DNA of 64,000 bases from Doris montereyensis (GCA_037039925.1 JAXRKP010000432.1:27501-91500), one strand, 5' to 3'. Positions 1 to 10,580 are shown, counted from the first letter of the stretch. Made by a program: numbers and translations. Notes: a model not told the origin generated them from the letters alone.

Positions 1-104
1 TTCCCTGGACAATTTCGGTTCACCATTAATTTCTATGTGGGTGGATTCTGAATGTACAAGTGTGTTTTTCCTTCTTTTCTTTTTGTCTTTGCTTTTGCCT
101 CACA

Positions 105-671
105 CTTGCTATTTGCCTGTACACATTTTCCCTCACACAGACGAATGCCAATGCTATTTCCCTGTACACATTTTCCTCACACAGACGAATGCCAATGCTA
201 TTTCCCTGTACACATTTTCCCTCACACAGACGAATGCCAATGTTATTTCCCTGTACACATTTTCCCTCACACAGACGAATGCCAATGTTATTTCCCTGTA
301 CACATTTTCCCTCACACAGACGAATGCCAATGTTATTTCCCTGTACACATTTTCCCTCACACAGACGAATGCCAATGCTATTTCCCTGTACACATTTTCC
401 CTCACACTCACACAGACGAATGCCAATGCTATTTCCCTGTACACATTTTCCCTCACACAGACGAATGCCAATGCTATTTCCCTGTACACATTTTCCCTCA
501 CACAGACGAATGCCAATGTTATTTCCCCTGTACACATTTTCCCTCACACTCACACAGACGAATGCCAATGTTATTTCCCCTGTACACATTTTCCCTCACA
601 CTCACACAGACGAATGCCAATGCTATTTCCCTGTACACATTTTCCCTCACACAGACGAATGCCAATGCTAT
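105..671 (+). repeat. 45-bp minisatellite containing a 3' splice site
   Basis: About twelve tandem copies of a 45-bp unit, with a few 46-51 bp variants. Each unit contains a pyrimidine tract and AG (TTTTCCCTCACACAG) followed by ACGAATGCCAATGCTAT. Those 17 bases are also the first 17 bases of the exon that follows at 655, so the last unit overlaps the real acceptor. Because 45 is a multiple of three, several frames stay open through the array; these long frames are by-products of the period. Confidence 0.93.
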
Positions 672-883
672 CAAAGCTGCTGGCACCAGCAGGGGCAGGC
701 GACTCTATCTCATGATGAAACCTTCCACTTCCACCGCGCACAACAGGCCATCTGTAGAGTACACCCGTGGCTTTTCAGAGGACAGCGGATCCGCGTCTAC
801 TTCACAGCCCAAGGTGCCCACAACTGCGACACCAATGGCAGGGGTGGCTTCAGTAGCAGTTGCAGAAAGCAGTGCCTCTTAAG
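655..883 (+). CDS. SETDB1: SETDB1-like histone methyltransferase, linker exon (partial gene)
   Basis: Exon beginning after the acceptor CCCTCACACAG|ACG. It reads open for 75 codons: a basic start, then a low-complexity Ser/Thr/Ala/Pro stretch containing RPSVEYTRGFSEDSG. This resembles the disordered linker between the Tudor and MBD regions of SETDB1, where a similar Val-Gln-Tyr-Thr motif occurs. The frame ends in TAA at 880-882, immediately before a possible donor AAG|GTCGG. With that donor the phase (1) would match the next exon, so the stop is suspicious: a consensus error, decay, or a different true donor upstream. Assignment rests mainly on the chain of downstream exons. Upstream exons lie outside the window. 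Confidence 0.55.
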
Positions 884-989
884 GTCGGTTTCAAATCTGA
901 TGTGCAAAACAGGAGAAATTGAATTGCCCTGTCAAAGCTTTTGGCTTTTTGTTATCTGGTCTCACAACAAAAGGTAGTCGGCTGGTGCT
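884..989. other. intron sequence without recognised content
   Basis: Short unique stretch between the first exon and a dispersed repeat. I see no gene or RNA in it. Confidence 0.5.
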
Positions 990-1066
990 TCTGTTAGGTC
1001 CTACATCTTTCCTCTTACCCTTTACATAGATTTTATCTTGCTGTTTACTCTTAATTCACGCTCAGG
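990..1066 (+). repeat. dispersed repeat family, copy 1
   Basis: Contains GGTAGGTCCTAC, a T-rich middle, CTTGCTGTTTACTCTTAATT and CACGCTCAGGTCA. Closely similar blocks occur near 2318, 8055 and 8545, and a rearranged one lies on the minus strand near 28.8-28.95 kb. Probably the 3' part of a SINE or LINE family. It directly borders the TTAC-rich array that follows. Confidence 0.6.
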
Positions 1067-1077
1067 TCATACATTTC

Positions 1078-2290
1078 CTTACACCTTGCATTACCTTTTA
1101 CCTTATACCTTACATTTTATCTTACATTACATTTTACCTTACACCTTACATATTATCTTACATTACCTTTTACCTTACGCCTTACATTTTATCATACATT
1201 ACCTTTTACCTTACACCTTACATATTATCTTACATTACGTTTTACCTTACACTTTAAATTTTATCTTACATTACATTTTACCTTACACCTCACATTTTAT
1301 CTTACATTACCTTTTACCTTACACCTTACATATTATCTTACATTACCTTTTACCTTACACCTTACATTTTATCTTACATTACCTTTTACCTTACACCTTA
1401 CATTTTATCTTACATTACCTTTTACCTTACACCTTACATTTTATCTTACATTACCTTTTACCTTACACCTTACATTTTATCTTACATTACCTTTTACCTT
1501 ACACCTTACATATTATCTTACATTACATTTTACCTTACACCTTACATTTTATCTTACATTACATTTTACCTTACACCTTACATTTTATCATACATTACCT
1601 TTTACCTTACACCTTACATTTTATCTTACATTACCTTTTACCTTACACCTTACATTTTATCATACATTACCTTTTACCTTACACCTTACATATTATCTTA
1701 CATTACCTTTTACCTTTTACACCTTACATTTTATCTTACATTACATTTTACCTTACACCTTACATTTTATCATACATTACCTTTTACCTTACACCTTACA
1801 TATTATCTTACATTACCTTTTACCTTACACCTTACATTTTATCTTACATTACATTTTACCTTACACCTTACATTTTATCATACATTACCTTTTACCTTAC
1901 ACCTTACATTTTATCTTACCTTACCTTTTACCTTTCTCCTTGCACCTTACATTATATCATACATTACCTTTTACCTTACCATACCTTATGCGTTATCTTA
2001 CATTACCTTACACCGTACCATACCTTACATTTTATCTTACCTTATACCTTTACCTTACCTTTTACTTTACCTTACACCTTTCTTTACGTTATATCTTACC
2101 ATAGCTTACACTTGATCTTATCTTACCTTACACCTTATCTTGCCTTATGTTTAACTCACCTTACCTTGTCATACATTTCCTTACCTTTTGTTACAATTCC
2201 TCTCCTTACCTTACACTTTATCTTATCTTACCTTACCTTACACCTTACCTTGCCTTATGCTTAACTTACATTATCGTACACTTTATTTTA
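1078..2290 (+). repeat. TTAC-rich minisatellite (unit about 36 bp)
   Basis: Tandem units built from ACCTTACATTTTATCTTACA and CATTACCTTTTACCTTAC. Very regular up to about 1920, then increasingly irregular. Open frames across it are low-complexity and carry no domain. Confidence 0.92.
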
Positions 2291-2317
2291 TCTTACACGG
2301 ATGGTGTCGGGGATGCT

Positions 2318-2428
2318 GGTAGGTCCTATTTCTTTTATTTCCTTCTTTTTTCAAATATTTTTCATCTTGTTGTTTCCTCTTAATTCACCCTGAGATCACC
2401 GCAATGGTGGATGGGGTAAATTTCAAAG
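2318..2428 (+). repeat. dispersed repeat family, copy 2
   Basis: Contains GCTGGTAGGTCCTATTTCTT, CTTGTTGTTTCCTCTTAATT, CACCCTGAGATCACCGCAAT and GGTGGATGGGGTAAATT. The same tail (GAGATCACC...GTGGATG..GGTA) ends the SINE near 7.63-7.68 kb, which links this block to a retroposon 3' end. It lies between two TTAC arrays. Confidence 0.65.
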
Positions 2429-2444
2429 AAACAAGGAACAAGAA

Positions 2445-3350
2445 AATATTATCTTACCATACACCTTACCTTACCTTATGCTTTATTTTATCTTACCTTA
2501 CATCTTACCTTATGCTTTATTTTATACCTTAAACCTTACCTTATGCTTTATTTTATCTTACCTTAAACCTTACCTTATGCTTTATTTTATCTTACCTTAA
2601 ACCTTACCTTATGCTTTATTTTATCTTACCTTAAACCTTACCTTATGCTTTATTTTATCTTACCTTAAACCTTACCTTATGCTTTATTTTATCTTACCTT
2701 ACATCTTACCTTATTCTTTATTTTATCTTACCTTACATCTTACCTTATGCTTTATTTTATCCTACCTTACATCTTACCTTATGCTTTATTTTATCTTACC
2801 TTACATCTTACCTTATTCTTTATTTTATCTTACATTCCACTTTATCTTACCTTATGTTTTATCTTACTTTTCCTTACACTTTACCTTACCTTATGCTTTA
2901 TCTTATGTTACCTTACACCTTACCTTACACTTTATCTTATCTTACCTTACACCTTACTTTACTGTAACTTACCTTACCTTTCCTTATCTTACCTTATGAT
3001 ATCCTACCTTTCCTTACTTATCTTACGTTATCTTATCTTACCTTTCCTTTTCTTCCCGTATCTTACCTTACGTTTACCTACCTTACCTTACCTTGTCATA
3101 CATTTCTTTACCTTTCGTTACATTTCCTTACCTTACTTTTCCTTTTATTAAGTTGTCTTACCTTTCCTTATCTTATCTTTCCTTATCTTATACCTTGCTG
3201 TACCCTACTTTACCTTGTCTTTCTTTCCCTTACCTTACCTTACCATACCTTTCGTTACCTTAACTTACCTTACCTTTTTCACCTTTCCTTACCTTACTTT
3301 ATCTTTCCTTACCTTTCCTTTCTTTTCCTTATCTTAACTTCACGCACCTT
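2445..3350 (+). repeat. second TTAC-rich minisatellite
   Basis: Units such as CCTTATGCTTTATTTTATCT followed by TACCTTAAACCTTA, degrading after about 2950 into irregular CCTTAC/TTTCCTTA runs. Related in composition to the array at 1.08-2.29 kb but with a different consensus. Confidence 0.9.
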
Positions 3351-3447
3351 ATCTTGTGTCTTATCTGGTCATTCCTTACGTTCGTTTTCATATATTTTTG
3401 TTTAATGTGTTAATCATCATAACATTATGAGTTGTTTTATCCGATAG

Positions 3448-3623
3448 TCAAAACAACATCAGAACCTCCTCAGAAACGAGCCAACATGGCCAAGAAAAGT
3501 ACTGGCGGCCTCCTGAATTCAAGAACACACTTTCAAAAGAAGGGTGGCAGGCGCCTTAGGTCAAATGTCAGCGCAGGGCACACGCGGAGATGAAGAAAGC
3601 CGCCATGCAGCAGTCTGACCACG
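3448..3623 (+). CDS. SETDB1: SETDB1-like gene, probable exon with a frameshift
   Basis: The first frame encodes KTTSEPPQKRANMAKKSTGG and continues basic and Ser-rich. It resembles the Lys-Lys-Ser-Thr linker segment ahead of the SETDB1 MBD. It meets TGA near 3590. The +2 frame takes over as AHAEMKKAAMQQSDH and ends at a good donor CACG|GTAATA in phase 1, which fits the next exon. A missing base around 3570-3590 would join the two. The acceptor is either CCGATAG at 3447 or CATCAG at 3462; both give the same phase. It is a plausible exon of this gene, but the frame break keeps confidence moderate. Confidence 0.45.
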
Positions 3624-3659
3624 GTAATATTTTTACCACGGATACAAAGTTGATCACAA

Positions 3660-4640
3660 TGTCTTTCTCCTAGAAACTCAGACATTTTCCTTTGTTCTCC
3701 TACTTTGTTTTATTTATTCCTCTTAGAAATTTCTAAAATCTCCTACTTTCTCCTATTTTGTATTTATTTATTCCTCGTAGAAATTCCTACAATCTCCTAC
3801 ATTCTATTTTGTATTTATTTATTCCTCGTAGACATTTCTAAAATCTCCTAACATTCTCCTATTTTGTATTTATTTAGTCCTCGTAGAAATTCCTTAAATC
3901 TCCTAACATTCTCCTATTTTGTATTTATTTATTCCTCTTAGAAATTTCTAAAATCTCCGACATTCTCCTATTTTGTTGTTTTGATATTCCTCCTAAAAAC
4001 ATCTAAAATCTCCTTGTCTCCTACTTTAAATTTATTTTTCCTTAAGCTCCTAAAATCTCTCCTATTAGTTGTTTCTTTATTCCTCCTAGAAACCCCTAAG
4101 ATTTCCTACATTTTTATCTTTTTCTTCTTTTTTCCTCCTAAAATTTCCTAAATTCTACATTCTCCTACTTTTTGTTTCTTTATTTTTCCTAAAATCTCCT
4201 ACATTTTGTACATTTTTTATTCCTCCTAGAATTTCCCACATTTTACATTCTCCTACTTTGTTTTCCTTTATTCCTCCTAGAAATTCCTAATATCTACATT
4301 CTCTACTTTGTTTTCCTTTATTCCTCCTAGAAATTCCTAATATCTACATTCTCCTACTTTGTTTTCCTTTATTCCTCCTAGAAATTCCTAACATCTACAT
4401 TCTCCTACTTTGTTTTCCTTTATTCCTCCTAGAAATTCCTAATATCTACATTCTCCTACTTTGTTTTCCTTTATTCCTCCTAGAAATTCCTAATATCTAC
4501 ATTCTCCTACTTTGTTTTCTTACCTAGATATTCCTAATATCTACATTCTCCTACTTTGTTTTCCTTTGTTCCTCCTAGAAATTCCTAATATCTACATTCT
4601 CCTACTTTGTTTTCCTTTATTCCTCCTGGAAACTCCAAAA
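3660..4640 (+). repeat. pyrimidine-rich minisatellite with YAG motifs
   Basis: Degenerate copies from 3660, becoming a clean unit of about 51 bp at 4260-4620: TTTTCCTTTATTCCTCCTAG, then AAATTCCTAATATCTACATT, then CTCCTACTTTG. Each unit looks like a 3' splice site (pyrimidine tract plus TAG). A single stray unit occurs at 5461. No exon is recognised directly after the array. Confidence 0.88.
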
Positions 4641-6305
4641 ACCTCCTACATTCACTAAATTTAATAATAAGTGTATCCATTCTCCGAACAGTTTTTACGA
4701 ATGCACAAAGACTGATGTAAAATTACACATTCCCATAACAGAGAATTAGTCACAAAAATAGCGCACCAAAGATTAAACGAGTTTGTAGAATGCACAAAGA
4801 CTGATACAAAAATCACTCATCATCTAAGACAGAGATGTTTTGGTTCATAATGTTTTTTTCTATATCTAACTGAATCAATGCGATGTTAGGTTACCATACT
4901 GCAGATAGAATCTAGATCTACCCGGTAGAGGCGGAAGTGGTTGAAGATAGATCTAGAGGGACTCTGAAAGGAAACAGTTTTGAACTTATATAACTTGTTT
5001 TAAAGGAAAATTACTCACAAATGGGCTGGAAAATTTGAAAAATCTTGAATGAAAACAGCGCGTCAATACATTTTGCCACTGTAGTATCTAAAGACTAAAA
5101 CTCCTACAAAGATCTGTAGGCATTGGCAAAAAAATAAGCATTGCATAGCTGCCGGCCAGTACGTAAAAAAAACATACTTGTAACGTTTTTTAGTCTTTGA
5201 GTCTGTAAGTATTTATCTTGAAAAGTATGTATATGAGGCTTAATTGTAATTTTTGTTTAAGGAAACCTTAAGCCAACAGCGAGAAAGGTCAGTGATCAGT
5301 GTTTTTTTTATTGTAAAGGGAATGATTTAAGTTAAATTATCAATGTTTTCTGGAACATTACGGGATGTTGTGCATGTATAGACTAGTTTGCGCGGCCAGA
5401 GTCTTGGTTTTCAATATATAAGCACACTAAAGGCATGCGGGAGTACATTTTTAAAATAAGATTCCTCCTAGAAACTCCTAAAATATCAACTCATCATTGA
5501 CTCCTATTGCTCTCCTGGTTGTTAGGCATAAATTTACCAGGGTCAAAGGTCAATGTCAAGTACACTGATATTATCCCAAGGTAAGGATGATAACTATTGC
5601 AACGTTTTGGACCACACTTACAAAGGTTTAGATAGTAAAGGAAGTTAAGGACATAATCATTTCAAATATATTCTATAAAACAAGTCTGGTTAAATTGACA
5701 AGGAATGGTTTTATTAACAGCATAAAGCTAATAAAATGCTCAACAGTGGACGACCAGTGCAGATTGCGCCTGACATATCTACTTTCACTATCAATGCTTT
5801 CATTATCGGAGTTCAACACCTCATTCTATCGGCATCCAGATCTAGATCTGGCACAGAATGATCAGTAAATCAAGTTTAATACCGGTTTCCGCTGCATTTC
5901 ACTCAGCAGGAGAACCAATATTGTGTGAATTTGGAGAGAAAACAAGGCTTTGGATTTAAGGTTTCATCTTTTGAAAAATCATAGATCTACTTTGAGTAGA
6001 CTGATCGGGACAATTCAAAACAGGAGATGAAAACTACTCAGTTTTCTTTCTTTCTTAGTAAAAAGAGCTCCGATGTACCGTACCGAATCTCAATGTGAAA
6101 ATTGTGAAATAACGGAGTATGTATATCAGGTATCCGATACTGGGCGTCAGTGGGCGATGCAAGATAATACTCTATTGGGCGATGTGGAGCGATACGGGAA
6201 GTTAAGGGTTAAGACTATTGATGTTGCTTGCTGTTTCGGCACCTTGACTTCATTGACAATGCCAAAAGACAGTCACTACCATGTTGTTTACCTTTCCTTG
6301 TACAG
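4641..6305. other. intron, no gene recognised
   Basis: AT-rich unique sequence inside the SETDB1-like gene. It holds one isolated copy of the CTCCTAGAAACTCCTAAAAT unit near 5463 and two short GATCTAGATC-type palindromic patches. I see no coding exon or RNA gene. Confidence 0.5.
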
Positions 6306-6431
6306 AACAAGCCGTTCCAAAAGGCAAAATTTTTCCACAGTTGGCCAACGTCCTCAATAAAAAGCTGTCGTCTGACTATGTCTCTCTTCTTCAAGAGAAA
6401 CTGGCTGAAAACATGGAACAGATGGAATACG
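6306..6431 (+). CDS. SETDB1: SETDB1-like gene, internal exon
   Basis: 126-nt exon after a strong acceptor (TTTACCTTTCCTTGTACAG) and before the donor TACG|GTACCA. It starts with two bases of a split codon and ends with one, giving 42 codons in phase 1-1. The peptide contains VPKGKIFPQLANVLNKKLSS and QEKLAENMEQMEY, a helical charged segment. I do not recognise it as a named domain. Both ends join in phase with the exons at 3448-3623 and 7036-7107, which is the main reason for assigning it to this gene. Other overlapping reading frames here are not supported. Confidence 0.6.
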
Positions 6432-7035
6432 GTACCACACCATTCACGTTTTATGATTCACAGTTTTGCATCACTTCATTTTTTTGTATTGAGGAACTGA
6501 ATAATGTATTTTTTATTTTCATAATCCTGTAGGCATATGTCTGTTTATATTGGACATCACTTGAAAGGGCAGTGGTCAGTAGGGGCTGATGTAATTCTCA
6601 AAGTGGGTTTTCAGATTTACATTTCTATAGACAAAATCTGCAAGGATTGGCACACGGTCATGATGACAAGGGAGTTGAAACAATATCATAATGACTTTCT
6701 AGAGTTGCCTGGATTGATAGTTGCTGAAATTTTAAAAGCTGCAGATTTTTACAATTTATACAATTTACAACAGTATTATCTCCACAGACCATCACTATTG
6801 CTAATCTCTTAAGTTTGCTGACACTTGGAGGCAGTCTATTGCGTTGTAGTGGCATGAAAAGGGGCTTTGATGTGTGAGTTCTTATATCTTACACATTTTC
6901 AATCTGATCTTTTTGTTAATATAATTATTATGTAGCATCATTTCACACGGCTGAATGAAATTGGGTTGCACTGTTTCAGGATTTCGAATTTCATGGCAAT
7001 GTCAACGATTTGTCTCTAATTGTTCAAATTTCCAG
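6432..7035. other. intron, nothing assigned
   Basis: Contains an open stretch at 6537-6812 with no recognisable domain and no convincing splice signals. I treat it as non-coding. Confidence 0.45.
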
Positions 7036-7107
7036 ATGGACAAAGGGCAGTGGGAAAGAGAATGGACTTCCGCATCGATTCCATGGGTTGGCCACGGGCC
7101 AAATTCG
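7036..7107 (+). CDS. SETDB1: SETDB1-like gene, short exon before the Cys block
   Basis: 72-nt exon between the acceptor AAATTTCCAG and the donor TTCG|GTAAAA. Joined in phase after the previous exon it encodes DGQRAVGKRMDFRIDSMG and ends WPRAKF. One leftover base plus the first two of the next exon make a Glu codon, leading directly into the PHTCSPAC block. The preserved phase across both junctions supports it as a real exon. Confidence 0.65.
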
Positions 7108-7202
7108 GTAAAATGAAGAATTTTGTAATCATGTCAAATGACATTGTATTCAATCCTGTATTTGTCTGTTTATTTCATATCGTATTACATGTTTATGTTA
7201 TC

Positions 7203-7234
7203 TATCTGTCTGTGTGTGTGTGTGTGTGTGTGTA
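7203..7234 (+). repeat. (TG)n microsatellite
   Basis: Short perfect TG run in the intron, followed by looser TGT-rich sequence to about 7305. Confidence 0.85.
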
Positions 7235-7379
7235 TGTTTCTGCATGTCTATGTTTGTCTATGTGTATGCTTGTGTGTGTCAATGTGTGTAAGTCTGTATA
7301 TGAACATTTCAGGAGACACAATGATCCATATAACATTTGTGGCGTTTTGAAAAAATTGTTTGTAAAGATACAGATGTAG

Positions 7380-7690
7380 CAAGTTACAGGGGTCTAGAGG
7401 CATGGTATCGGCCCCACAATGAAATAGTCGTAGGTTCATGCCCGATAGATTGAACAGTTTTTTGTATCCGCCCCTCTTGGTCCATGTAGGTTAATCAACG
7501 TCTAGTCCCGTTCGAGACGGATGATTAAAAGGAGATCCTGTATGCATATACATGTAACAACACTCTGTGCACTTCAAAGATTCCTTGGCTGTTTACAGGG
7601 CAGTCTGGGCAATATTTTAAAATCCCACCAGAGCCCCGAGATCACCTTAGTTGTGGATGTGGGTAGAACTTAACAAAAAAAATGTGCAAG
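7380..7690 (+). mobile_element. tRNA-derived SINE
   Basis: Starts with a tRNA-like head that has an A-box-like GGCATGGTATCGGCC and a B-box-like AGGTTCATGCCC. A body follows with AATCAACGTCTAGTCCCGTT, CGAGACGGATGATTAAAAGG and TTCCTTGGCTGTTTACAGGG. The tail GAGATCACC...GTGGATGTGGGTA is shared with the dispersed family at 2.3 kb, and the element ends in an A-run near 7674-7683. I recall similar SINE bodies from mollusc genomes; that memory is the main clue to the organism and should be tested. Confidence 0.7.
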
Positions 7691-7724
7691 TTACCACTGT
7701 TGTGTTTGCGATATAGGCGTAGAC

Positions 7725-7985
7725 TATGCACTAGATTGGTCTGGATGAGTCTCTCAAAATGCTGACATTGTAGAGACAAGGTGTAGCCTTTACACTAGAT
7801 TGGTTTGAATGAGTCTTTGAAAATGTTGACATTGTAGAGACAAGGTGTAGCCTTTACACTAGATTGGTCTGGATGAGTCTTTGAAAAGGCTGACATTGTA
7901 GAGACAAGGTGTAGACTATGCACTAGATTGGTTTGAATGAGTCTTTGAAAAGGCTGACATTGTAGACACAACTCTGAATTCACAA
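7725..7985 (+). repeat. tandem repeat, unit about 63 bp, four copies
   Basis: Copies start with CACTAGATTGGT(T/C)TG and contain GAGTCTTTGAAAA and TGACATTGTAGAGACAAGGT. Intronic. Confidence 0.85.
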
Positions 7986-8054
7986 CCAAATGTTGTCTTT
8001 ATCCTTATGTCTTAGAGGTTGCTAGGTAAGGCAACAATGAGCAATTAGGGGTTG

Positions 8055-8125
8055 CTACTGGTAGGTTCTACTCCTTTCCTTTTACATCTTCATTTCATCT
8101 TACTGTAGCCTCTTAATTCACCCTG
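8055..8125 (+). repeat. dispersed repeat family, copy 3
   Basis: TACTGGTAGGTTCTACTCCT, TTTACATCTTCATTTCATCT and CCTCTTAATTCACCCTGAGA. Same layout as the copies at 990 and 2318, without a tandem array attached. Confidence 0.6.
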
Positions 8126-8253
8126 AGAACACTGCGTACGGAGAACAAAGATAAGGATGCTCCCCAAGTTTTTTTTTCTGAAAAGAAATTTCCCTTCCAT
8201 CAGCATATCAGTAGCCTTTCTCTTAGTTAGATTCATTGTTTCTCTCTCCGCAG

Positions 8254-8359
8254 AGCCTCATACATGTAGTCCTGCTTGTATCGAAGGCATCGATGATGAC
8301 CCCAACAAGTTCAAGGGCCAGAGTCAGCTGCTTATCCCCTTGAATTGCGCCTGGGAGAG
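8254..8359 (+). CDS. SETDB1: SETDB1-like gene, exon with the conserved PHTCSPAC block
   Basis: Exon after a strong acceptor (TTTCTCTCTCCGCAG) and before the donor GAGAG|GTACGT. It encodes PHTCSPACIEGIDDDPNKF and KGQSQLLIPLNCAWER. SETDB1 proteins carry the equivalent block (His-x-Cys-Ser-x-x-Cys, then Tyr/Phe-Lys/Arg-Gly-x-x-x-Leu-Leu-x-Pro-Leu) just ahead of the MBD, so this is one of the two strongest assignments in the window. It starts with two bases and ends with two; the next exon supplies the third, giving Arg-His-Val-Cys. A four-copy tandem repeat begins exactly at its donor. Confidence 0.82.
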
Positions 8360-8435
8360 GTACGTGTCAGTCTGACCTGTATATGTCAGTGTGACCTGCA
8401 TGTGTCACTGTGACATGTATGTGTCAATGTGAATT
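8360..8435 (+). repeat. four 19-bp repeats starting at a splice donor
   Basis: Units at 8360, 8379, 8398 and 8417 begin GTACGT, GTATAT, GCATGT and GTATGT and share the core TGTCAxTxTGA. The first unit starts with the donor GT of the preceding exon; three of the four begin with GT. It looks like a young, small version of the donor-centred array at 11 kb. Confidence 0.8.
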
Positions 8436-8544
8436 GTCTTTTCTTGTAGATTTAACAACAGTGGTGATGTCAATAGACGTAATGTTTAGCGAGCTGAGTG
8501 CTATCTTGTCCTATCTCGTGCTATTTTTGCAGGTGGGCATTTGG

Positions 8545-8610
8545 TGGGTGTTACTGGTAGGTCCTGCTTCTTTCAGTTTACTCTGTCACATCTTTTTTTT
8601 GTCTTGGTGT
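8545..8610 (+). repeat. dispersed repeat family, copy 4 (degenerate)
   Basis: GTTACTGGTAGGTCCTGCTT followed by TTTCAGTTTACTCTGTCACA, then a T-run and CTTGGTGTTTGCTATT. A weaker match to the family at 990, 2318 and 8055. Confidence 0.5.
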
Positions 8611-8654
8611 TTGCTATTTAAACAAACTAACAAATCCATTTTATAGATAATATT

Positions 8655-8975
8655 ACCTTATGTAAGAGGGGCTATAAAGTAAAGAGTAAAATTCCTCCAA
8701 GGTCATTATGGCCCAGATAGCCAGAGCATATCCCAGTTTCTATAGTGTAAGTGAAACAGGAGATAATAATCACTTCCGGGACAGGATGCTAATCTGATGC
8801 AGGATTTTAATCCCAGGCTAGTGCTTGTACCCATTTACACATGGGTCGAGTTTGGGAACATGTATATTAAATGTCTTTCTCAAGGAATACAACATTGGAC
8901 CTAGCTTTGGTAGGATTTAAACCTGGGACCTCATGATCCCAAGTCTGACAGCTTTACCACTCGGCCACCGACACT
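8655..8975 (-). mobile_element. tRNA-derived SINE, minus strand
   Basis: The head, read on the minus strand from about 8972, is tRNA-like: TCGGTGGCCGAGTGGTAAAG (A box), ACTTGGGATCATGAGGTCCC, then B-box-like GGTTTAAATCC. The body continues toward 8660. Overlapping open frames have no support. Confidence 0.65.
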
Positions 8976-9139
8976 ACACAGGAGTGATGATAAAGCCGCA
9001 ATTGAATGATGTTGATGTGTCCATTAAGATAGCACCCCTTGATTTTGAAATAATAAAATTAGTGCCATCCAAGCCAGCACCGAAAGATATCGCACCTGGC
9101 ATTCCAATTTCTTTAAAGAAAGGAACATAGACTATCACC

Positions 9140-9315
9140 GGGCTTACGCTCAATGCAATAGGAGACACCCATGTTGACCAAATGAGCAATAAGGGTAAAT
9201 TTTCTTGCTCACAGAAAGAAAAAAACAAATGCCTGAAGTGGGACTCAAACCCAGTACCTTTGGTTCACAGAGCAATACATTTAGCCATTCGGTCATCTCG
9301 TCCTCTTGATTAGTG
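9140..9315 (-). mobile_element. second tRNA-like retroposon fragment, minus strand
   Basis: From about 9305 on the minus strand: GATGACCGAATGGCTAAATG (A-box-like) and TACTGGGTTTGAGTCCCACT (B box GGTTTGAGTCC). It could be a tRNA-derived SINE head or a degenerate tRNA pseudogene; I see no clean cloverleaf. Confidence 0.55.
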
Positions 9316-9416
9316 GTACCGGAAACTCGTTTTGTTTTATGTCCATACATTTTTGCAAAGGCGCTAAAGCAACATTTATGAGCTCATTTTTCCTTAATTC
9401 TAACTTGTCTATATAG

Positions 9417-9600
9417 GCACGTGTGCAAGGCGCGGCCCATGGCCAAGAGGTTTGTGCTGTACCGCACGCCATGTGGCAGAAGGCTGCGATGCATAGAAGA
9501 CGTGGACGAGTACTTGGTGCTGACCAATTCCTATTTGACTATAGACCTGTTCACCTTTGATCATCATCTACATGTCTGTACAGAGTTTGTTCCTGTCAAG
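9417..9600 (+). CDS. SETDB1: SETDB1-like gene, methyl-CpG-binding (MBD) domain exon
   Basis: 184-nt exon after the acceptor TCTATATAG and before an excellent donor GTCAAG|GTGAGT. It encodes FVLYRTPCGRRLRCIEDVDE then YLVLTNSYLTIDLFTFDHHL. The order Tyr-x-x-Pro-Cys-Gly-x-x-Leu-Arg, then Ile/Val-x-x-Tyr-Leu, then Ile-Asp-x-Phe-x-Phe-Asp is that of the MBD of SETDB1-type methyltransferases. In this family the MBD precedes the pre-SET and SET domains, which methylate histone H3 lysine 9 to build heterochromatin. One base at the start completes the Arg codon of the preceding exon and the exon ends in phase 0. Confidence 0.88.
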
Positions 9601-9784
9601 GTGAGTTTGGCTTTATTGCTGCCTGCCACATTGGGGTTATTTTAACTAGTAGAATTGGTCATGAAGATTTCTTGCAAGAACTGGTTCGCTATCATGGGAA
9701 TGCCGACATATATATACAAACACAAGCAAACACTATTTGCTTTGGTCAGGGTGACATAACAACAGATTAATTACTATCTGTCTA

Positions 9785-10022
<238 letters not shown>

Positions 10023-10580
10023 TTATCTATCTATGTATCAATCTGTTTTACTATGTATGTATCTATTCATGTATCTATTTATCTATTTAACTGTTAATCT
10101 ATATATTTACAACGCATGTTCCGACATATAGTATAATATAGCTATACATACATAAATGCACACATATTCACAATATTCATATCAAATGATACTATGTACC
10201 GCATATATTATATCTATAGATACGTCTTGTGATGTTTCATCCTTCCTCACTGCTTCCTGACACTTCTTATCTTTATGTCTGTTTGTACATCTATCGATCT
10301 GCCTGTTTGTCTGTCTGTCAGTTTGTTTATGTATGCTTGTATGTATGTGTATGTATGTATGTTCTGCCAGTCAGTCATTTTTAAAAATGTTTGTATATGT
10401 ATCTAAATTTAAGTTATCTTTCAAAACATTTTATGCATCAATTTCCAATGTTGGTGCTCTGTATAGAACAAATTTGGGGAAACATTTCTTTTTTCTTTGA
10501 GAAACATCTAAAAATGACTTCCTTTATCTGCTTCACTAATCTTAAATTCATCATTGGATCAACAAAAAACGGAAGAAAAT
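10023..10580. other. intron, nothing recognised
   Basis: AT-rich sequence with scattered TGTATGTATG patches near 10330-10365. No exon or RNA gene seen. Confidence 0.5.

Noticed and set aside
6537..6812. 91-codon open frame
   Set aside because: No recognisable domain, no clear splice sites, and no phase fit with neighbouring exons.
8974..9228. 84-codon minus-strand frame with Gly-rich segment
   Set aside because: Lies between two tRNA-like retroposons and partly overlaps them; no family recognised.
9220..9310. Functional tRNA gene
   Set aside because: A- and B-box-like motifs are present, but I could not form a convincing acceptor stem or anticodon arm; a retroposon head fits better.
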